Source of the DNA: Rhizobium sp. C4
Lineage (GTDB): Bacteria > Pseudomonadota > Alphaproteobacteria > Rhizobiales > Rhizobiaceae
Direction: 5' to 3'
Length of the DNA stretch: 64,000 nucleotides
NCBI RefSeq assembly: GCF_021026315.1
Contig: NZ_JAJNCX010000005.1
Location: 1 to 64,000, forward strand
The position numbers and the translations under genes are program-made. Shown here one piece after another: positions 60,654 to 64,000 of this stretch (its first letter is position 1; the number at the start of each line of letters is the position of its first letter). The notes under the pieces were generated by a model. It saw nothing but the letters and a program-made list of their open reading frames with translations, made no database searches and was not told the origin of the DNA.

Positions 60654-63600
60654 AAAAGTTCAATCTGTCCGACTGGGCGCTCGAGCACCGTTCGCTCGTC
60701 TGGTATTTCATGATCGTCTCGCTGATCGCCGGCGCCTTCTCCTTCGTCAATCTGGGTCGTGAGGAGGATCCCTCCTTCACCATCAAGACGATGGTGATCC
60801 AGGCGCAATGGCCGGGTGCCACGGCAGCCGAGACCGCCGATCAGGTCACCGACCGGATCGAGAAGAAGCTGCAGGAGCTTCCCGAACTGCATTACACGAA
60901 ATCGATGACGACGCCCGGCAAGGCGACGATCTTCGTCGATCTGCTCGCGACCACCAAGGCCCGCGAGGTCCAGAGCGTCTGGTTCCGTGTCCGCAACATG
61001 ATCAACGACATTGCCGCGACCTTCCCGCAGGGCGTCCAGGGGCCGTTCTACCAGGATACGTTCGGCGACGTGTTCGGCAATATCTACGCCTTCACCGGCG
61101 ATGGGCTGAGCTATCGTCAACTGCGCGACTATGTCGAAGATGCCCGTTCCAGCATCCTCTCCGTGCCTGATATCGGCAAGGTCGATATCATCGGCGCACA
61201 GGACGAAGTCGTATATCTCGAGTTCTCGCCGCGCAAGCTCGCCGCCTTTGGCATCGACCAGCAGGCGATGCTGAATGCGCTGCAGGAGCAGAACGCAATT
61301 GCGCCTTCGGGCGTCATCAACAGCGGGCCGGAGCGCATCGCACTACGCGTCACGGGCCAGTTCACCTCCGAGGACAGCCTCCGCAACATCAACTTCCACC
61401 TCAATGACCGCTTCTTCCGCCTCAGCGATGTGGCGACGGTGACGCGTACCTATGTCGATCCGCCGAGCTCGGTCTTCCGCTTCAACGGCAAGAACGCGAT
61501 CGCGCTGGCGGTCGGGATGAAGACGGGCGCCAACCTGCTGAACTTCGGCAAGGCACTGGACGACCGTCTGGCCCAGATCCAGAAGACGCTGCCGGTGGGC
61601 GTGGACATCCATCTCGTCGCCGACCAGCCGAAGATCGTCGAGGAAGCCGTCGGCGGCTTCACCAAGGCGCTCTTCGAAGCGATCATCATCGTCCTCGCCG
61701 TCAGCTTCGTGAGCCTCGGCATGCGGGCCGGCGTGGTGGTGGCGATTGCCATTCCGCTGGTTCTCGCCATCACGTTCATGGTGATGGAGTATTCGGGCAT
61801 CACGCTGCAGCGCATCTCGCTCGGCGCGCTCATCATCGCTCTCGGCCTCCTCGTCGATGACGCGATGATTGCCGTCGAGATGATGATCGCGCGGCTTGAG
61901 GCGGGCGATCCGCTCAACAAGGCGGCAACGGCCGTCTACACGTCCACGGCCTTCCCGATGCTCACAGGGACGCTGGTGACCGTGTCGGGCTTCATTCCGA
62001 TCGGCCTCAACACCAGTGCGGCCGGCGAATACACGTTCACGATGTTCGTCGTGATCGCCGTCTCGCTGCTCGTGTCATGGATCGTTGCCGTGCTCTTCAC
62101 GCCGCTGATCGGCGTGACCATCCTGCCGGAAAAATGGAAGAAGCATCACGAGGAGGGCCATGAAAGCCGCTCCATGCGCGTCTTCCGCGGCGTGCTGACC
62201 AGCTGTATGCGCAATCGCTGGATCACCATCATCAGCACCTTCGCCGTCTTCGGGATGTCCGTCTACGGCATCACCTTCGTGCAGCAGCAGTTCTTCCCGT
62301 CCTCGGACCGCACCGAGCTGGTGATCGACATGTCGCTGCCGAACAACTCGTCCATGGCGGAAACGACGACCCAGGTCACCAAGTTCGAGAACGACATGCT
62401 GAAGGGCAATGACGGGGTTGAACACTGGTCGAGCTATATCGGCGCCGGCGCCCCGCGCTTCGTTCTGACCTTCGACGTGAAGCAGCCGTCCTCCTATTTC
62501 GCGCAGATCGTGGTCATCACCAAGGACATCGCGGCGCGCGAAAAGCTGCAGAAGCAGTTCCAGGACTATCTCGACAAGACCTTCCCCGGCACCGACAGCC
62601 TCGTCAAGCTGCTGGAGCTCGGGCCGCCGGTCGGTCGCCCGGTCCAGTATCGCGTCAGCGGTCCTGACGTCGATGGCGTCCGCGACTATGCGATGAAGCT
62701 GAAGTCTGAACTCAGCAAGGACCCGCATCTGGCCAAGATCGTCTATGACTGGATGGAGCCGACCCGCGTCGTCAAGGTCGATGTCCTGCAGGACCGTGCG
62801 CGCCAGCTCGGTGTCAGCTCGAAGGATATCGCAACGACGCTCAACGGCATTGTCGGAGGCATGACGGTCACGCAGCTGCGCGACTCGATCTACCTCATCA
62901 ACGTCATGGTTCGCGCCGACAAGACCGAACGCTCGTCGATCGACGCGCTGGAAAACCTGCAGCTGCCCAATGCCACGGGCAATTCCATCCCGCTGTCGTC
63001 GATTGCCCGCTTCGAATATACCGAAGAGCAGCCGGTGATCTGGCGCCGCGACAGGCTTCCCACGATCACCGTCTCCGCCGCCATCCAGGGCGACCGCGAG
63101 GCGCTGAACGTGGTTCAGGACCTTGAACCGGCGGTGAAGAAGTTCGCCGCGACCCTGCCGCCCGGCTACGAGATCAAGACCGGCGGTGTGGTCGAGAACA
63201 GCCAGGAATCGCAGGAGCCGATCATTGCCGTCATTCCGGTGATGCTGCTGGTCATGTTCACCGTGCTGATGCTGCAGCTGCAGAGCTTCAGCCGGCTCTT
63301 CCTCGTCATTGCGGTCGCCCCGCTCGGCCTCATCGGTGTGGTCGCGGCACTGCTGCCCAGTGGCGCGCCGCTCGGCTTCGTGGCCATCCTCGGCGTCCTG
63401 GCGCTGATCGGCATCCTGATCCGCAACTCGGTCATCCTGATTGTGCAGATCGAGGATCTGCGCAAGGAGGGGATGAATGCCTGGGACGCGGTGCTCGATG
63501 CGTCGATCCATCGTCTGCGGCCGATCATGCTCACCGCGCTTGCCGCCAGCCTTGGTCTCATCCCGATTGCCGAGGAGGTGTTCTGGGGGCCGATGGCTTA

Positions 63601-63709
63601 TGCGATGATCGGCGGCATCGTCATCGGAACGGCGCTGACGCTTCTCTTCCTGCCGGCGCTCTATGTCGCCGCCTTCCGCATCCGCGAGCCGAAGCCCGAA
63701 CAGGCCTGA
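60650..63709 (+). CDS. RND efflux pump inner-membrane transporter (AcrB/MdtB family)
   Basis: The 1019-residue transporter has twelve helices in two repeats with large periplasmic loops. Motifs include the N-terminal LGREEDPSFTIKTMVIQAQW, GLLVDDAMIAVEMM in helix 4 and the second-half VAILGVLALIGILIRNSVIL. It uses proton flow to expel compounds across the envelope with the two adaptors upstream. No outer-membrane factor gene is visible, so it probably borrows a TolC-like channel from elsewhere. The start overlaps the second adaptor stop. Confidence 0.95.
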   Translation: MKKFNLSDWALEHRSLVWYFMIVSLIAGAFSFVNLGREEDPSFTIKTMVIQAQWPGATAAETADQVTDRIEKKLQELPELHYTKSMTTPGKATIFVDLLATTKAREVQSVWFRVRNMINDIAATFPQGVQGPFYQDTFGDVFGNIYAFTGDGLSYRQLRDYVEDARSSILSVPDIGKVDIIGAQDEVVYLEFSPRKLAAFGIDQQAMLNALQEQNAIAPSGVINSGPERIALRVTGQFTSEDSLRNINFHLNDRFFRLSDVATVTRTYVDPPSSVFRFNGKNAIALAVGMKTGANLLNFGKALDDRLAQIQKTLPVGVDIHLVADQPKIVEEAVGGFTKALFEAIIIVLAVSFVSLGMRAGVVVAIAIPLVLAITFMVMEYSGITLQRISLGALIIALGLLVDDAMIAVEMMIARLEAGDPLNKAATAVYTSTAFPMLTGTLVTVSGFIPIGLNTSAAGEYTFTMFVVIAVSLLVSWIVAVLFTPLIGVTILPEKWKKHHEEGHESRSMRVFRGVLTSCMRNRWITIISTFAVFGMSVYGITFVQQQFFPSSDRTELVIDMSLPNNSSMAETTTQVTKFENDMLKGNDGVEHWSSYIGAGAPRFVLTFDVKQPSSYFAQIVVITKDIAAREKLQKQFQDYLDKTFPGTDSLVKLLELGPPVGRPVQYRVSGPDVDGVRDYAMKLKSELSKDPHLAKIVYDWMEPTRVVKVDVLQDRARQLGVSSKDIATTLNGIVGGMTVTQLRDSIYLINVMVRADKTERSSIDALENLQLPNATGNSIPLSSIARFEYTEEQPVIWRRDRLPTITVSAAIQGDREALNVVQDLEPAVKKFAATLPPGYEIKTGGVVENSQESQEPIIAVIPVMLLVMFTVLMLQLQSFSRLFLVIAVAPLGLIGVVAALLPSGAPLGFVAILGVLALIGILIRNSVILIVQIEDLRKEGMNAWDAVLDASIHRLRPIMLTALAASLGLIPIAEEVFWGPMAYAMIGGIVIGTALTLLFLPALYVAAFRIREPKPEQA

Positions 63710-63732
63710 TCCCTCGCCGCGAAACAGACAAG

Positions 63733-63766
63733 GGCCGCGACGTTCCTTCGAGCGTCGCGGCCTCTT
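63733..63766 (+). terminator. Terminator of the RND operon
   Basis: GGCCGCGACG and CGTCGCGGCC form a perfect 10-bp stem around a ten-base loop, followed by a weak TCTT tract. Confidence 0.8.
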
Positions 63767-63843
63767 CGTGCAAAATTCAAGATGCTTTGAATTGCGTTCG
63801 AAAATCTGTAATCTGAAGCAAAACGAAAGGGGAGGGCGTGGGC

Positions 63844-64000
63844 ATGATATTTTCGGCACGACAGGATGAGATCGTGGCCCTCGCCAAGTCGAAGGGGCGG
63901 ATCTATGTCGAGGAACTCGCCGCTCTCTTCTCCGTCACGCCGCAGACGATCCGCAAGGATCTGAACGACCTTTGCGACGCAAGGGTGCTGACCCGCATCC
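63844..64000 (+). CDS. DeoR-family transcriptional regulator (partial)
   Basis: The first 52 codons of a DeoR/GlpR-type repressor are present before the window ends: MIFSARQDEIVALAKSKGRI, ELAALFSVTPQTIRKDLNDL form the helix-turn-helix. GGGGAGGG lies about ten bases before ATG 63844; GTG 63838 is an alternative. Family members usually control sugar or glycerol phosphate catabolism. Confidence 0.88.
   Translation, partial: MIFSARQDEIVALAKSKGRIYVEELAALFSVTPQTIRKDLNDLCDARVLTRI

Noticed and set aside
62075-63859. 594-codon minus-strand frame opposite the RND transporter.
   Set aside because: Antisense shadow, low-complexity Arg/Asp/His-rich product; the plus strand is an intact transporter.

Overview
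The window reads as chromosomal DNA of a Rhizobiales bacterium, most likely Rhizobiaceae (Rhizobium/Agrobacterium/Ensifer relatives). The evidence is high GC, a PutA without a DNA-binding domain next to an Lrp-type PutR, a PhyR/NepR/EcfG general stress response locus with HWE kinases, and RIME-like palindromic intergenic repeats. Taxonomy is inferred from gene content only.

Layout. 1-1150: the tail of an unidentified gene and a frameshifted, truncated GH30 glycosidase remnant. 1233-6735: a luciferase-like oxidoreductase, putR and putA. 6836-14569: a 2577-residue protein built of 320 consecutive octapeptide repeats without a register break. 14852-18757: a receiver/HWE-kinase fusion, a PRC-barrel protein, a Crp/Fnr regulator, a degenerate receiver, ecfG and nepR. 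18921-26106: stress and envelope genes, a small unknown two-gene operon, a zinc metallopeptidase, an HWE kinase, phyR, Holin-X-like and DUF883 proteins, a candidate sRNA, and a CHASE3 kinase with its response regulator. Seven sites matching GGAAC-N16-CGTT (the EcfG promoter) lie between 16.5 and 24 kb, so most of this block appears to be one self-regulated stress island.

26113-29913: a LysR regulator with a probable lysine/pipecolate catabolic pair (P6C dehydrogenase and FAD oxidase). 30037-30978: an FMN riboswitch and ribB. 31179-35699: a translationally coupled four-gene operon (CodA-like amidohydrolase, gamma-glutamyltransferase homologue, second amidohydrolase, CMP/dCMP-type deaminase) that probably scavenges nitrogen from an unknown compound. 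35790-37304: a phosphotransferase/P-loop kinase fusion. 37365-41739: an FtsX-type ABC exporter with a His/Asp-rich periplasmic segment, a Tat-exported partner and a PhoA with a Pho box. 41821-44162: gluconate metabolism (SMP-30 lactonase, gluconate 5-dehydrogenase, gluconokinase).

44150-50200: the thiamine cluster thiC-(repeats)-thiO-thiS-thiG-thiE-thiD under a TPP riboswitch. thiD carries a RIME-like palindrome inserted in frame. 50321-50955: a VapBC-type toxin-antitoxin pair. 50956-51955: about 1 kb without genes, holding a candidate structured RNA and two 122-bp repeats exactly 300 bp apart. 51956-58229: a catabolic cluster (FAH hydrolase, cyclase, NMT1/SsuA-type ABC importer, divergent LysR). 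58474-63709: an RND pump with two adaptors. The window ends inside a DeoR-family regulator.
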